Positions 63,278 through 64,000 of a stretch of DNA of 64,000 nt are shown here, piece by piece (the first letter of the stretch is position 1; each line of letters opens with the position of its first letter). The stretch covers positions 1,426,001 through 1,490,000 of the forward strand of contig NC_063270.1 of assembly GCF_910591885.1 (NCBI RefSeq), given 5' to 3'. The notes below the pieces were generated by a model, which saw nothing but the letters and a program-made list of their open reading frames with translations, did not search any database and was not told the DNA's origin. This DNA is from Bombus terrestris (Eukaryota > Arthropoda > Insecta > Hymenoptera > Apidae). The position numbers and the translations under genes were made by a program.

Positions 63278-63592
63278 CCGTTTGAATCCCAAGCAGCGCG
63301 ATCGCGCTGTTTAGACTTTGTGTCGAAAAATCCCAGTACATTTGAACGGACGACTGACGGTATTTTGTATTTCATTGTTATCTTTTGAATAATTTTTATT
63401 GAACAAAACTTGAAATATTTATAAATTAATAGTACGCATATATAATAATATAGATGTATTAAATAAAAATAACAAATATAACGAACGCTATTGCGCCGCT
63501 TGTTTCTCTTCGCAATCGATTAAGACAAGTGCTATCGCGATGTTTGGGATTTTTCGACCCTGTTTTTTCAAAGACTCCTGGGACTCAAACGG
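63278..63592. mobile_element. piggyBac-type MITE (315 bp, TTAA target sites)
   Basis: TTAA flanks the element on both sides (63274-63277 and 63593-63596), the signature target of piggyBac transposons. The ends are inverted: CCGTTTGAATCCCAAG on the left against CCGTTTGAGTCCCAGG read inward from the right (14 of 16). A second, perfect 14-bp inverted pair, GTCGAAAAATCCCA at 63322-63335 and its complement at 63545-63558, lies inside; such subterminal inverted repeats are also a piggyBac trait. A 14-bp perfect palindrome, AGCGCGATCGCGCT, sits at 63295-63308. There is no transposase frame, so it is non-autonomous. Confidence 0.7.
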
Positions 63593-63596
63593 TTAA

Positions 63597-64000
63597 TTAT
63601 TCTGCGCAAAGTTCAAGACTGAATTTTAAGATTATGAAGCTTAGGTAACTCATTATTTTACTACTCTTTGGTTGGATCTTCTTACTGTAAGTTGGATCGT
63701 GGATAGATAACATATTTTTCATTTTCAGCCTTTTAGCACATAGAGCAATTCATTGATTACTCGAATACTCACAAAGTTAAAGAAACGTGAATTTATCTAT
63801 TTATGTCAATTATTTGATTTATTATGCGTATATTTTCATCGCTTTGAAACAAATAGCTTTGACAACTTTAGCGTCAACTTTGACAACTTCCTTGAACATC
63901 GACGCGCTCGTTCTCCGGAAACCGCATACTTTGCACCATTGTCTCATTATTAGAATTCGTTAAAACTAGCAACTTATCTTAAAACTGTAGATATGTTAAT
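63597..64000. other. AT-rich noncoding DNA to window end
   Basis: AT-rich sequence with one domain-free frame (63753-63953) and no splice-bounded exon or repeat. Near 63856-63891 the phrase TTTGACAACTT occurs twice at a 20-base offset. The stretch continues beyond the window. Confidence 0.5.

Noticed and set aside
1..64000. CRISPR arrays, prokaryotic operons, toxin systems or viral genes
   Set aside because: The sequence is animal-like, with no regularly spaced repeats, no compact gene arrays and no viral gene families recognised.

Overview
This window looks like animal nuclear DNA, most probably from an insect and plausibly a bee or other hymenopteran. It is AT-rich overall, keeps CpG dinucleotides, and alternates AT-rich stretches with GC/CpG-rich islands a few hundred bases to 1-2 kb long. 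It has eukaryotic splice signals, simple-sequence repeats, a TTAGG-type motif at a promoter-like island, and decayed cut-and-paste transposons of mariner and piggyBac type. No operons, Shine-Dalgarno signals, CRISPR arrays or phage genes are seen. The species call is inference.

Layout. From 1 to about 8.3 kb the sequence is noncoding, with GC-rich islands (about 0.9-1.9, 2.3-2.95 and 7.25-7.85 kb) and a degenerate duplicated segment at 3.6-3.95 kb. From about 8.35 to 10.49 kb lies the best promoter and first-exon candidate: a CpG-rich island, then a purine-rich leader, ending in a splice donor at 10488/10489. A 1.66-kb intron separates it from an exon at 12153-12344. That exon carries a 5' leader and a short coding start (MSYLALDSNAWQ) that ends in frame at a consensus CAG|GTAAGT donor. 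I found no convincing partner exon downstream, so the remaining 51 kb is best read as a very large intron, or intron plus gene desert, of a developmental or neuronal-type gene on the + strand. This is inference from structure; I do not recognise the gene.

The 12.3-64 kb part holds AT-rich filler, GC-richer blocks that could be regulatory elements, simple repeats ((CAT)24 at 43.8 kb, (GA)n at 17.2 kb, (CT)n at 46.0 kb, CGTC/CGTT arrays at 23.5 and 37.8 kb) and three clear transposon remnants. These are a 278-bp solo LTR at 28.2 kb with a 6-bp target duplication, a 214-bp mariner-type MITE at 36.8 kb, and a 315-bp piggyBac-type MITE at 63.3 kb flanked by TTAA. Pairs of similar short noncoding blocks occur at 22.6/23.2 kb and 55.5/56.5 kb.

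None of the open reading frames of 60-225 codons in the window shows a recognisable domain. The longest ones sit in low-complexity GC- or CT-rich DNA and are open on both strands. I saw no complete protein-coding gene, rRNA, tRNA or known microRNA. No previously undescribed system is evident. The most useful leads are the transcription start with its huge intron, the possible recursive splice site at 21148, the paired noncoding elements and the non-autonomous transposons.
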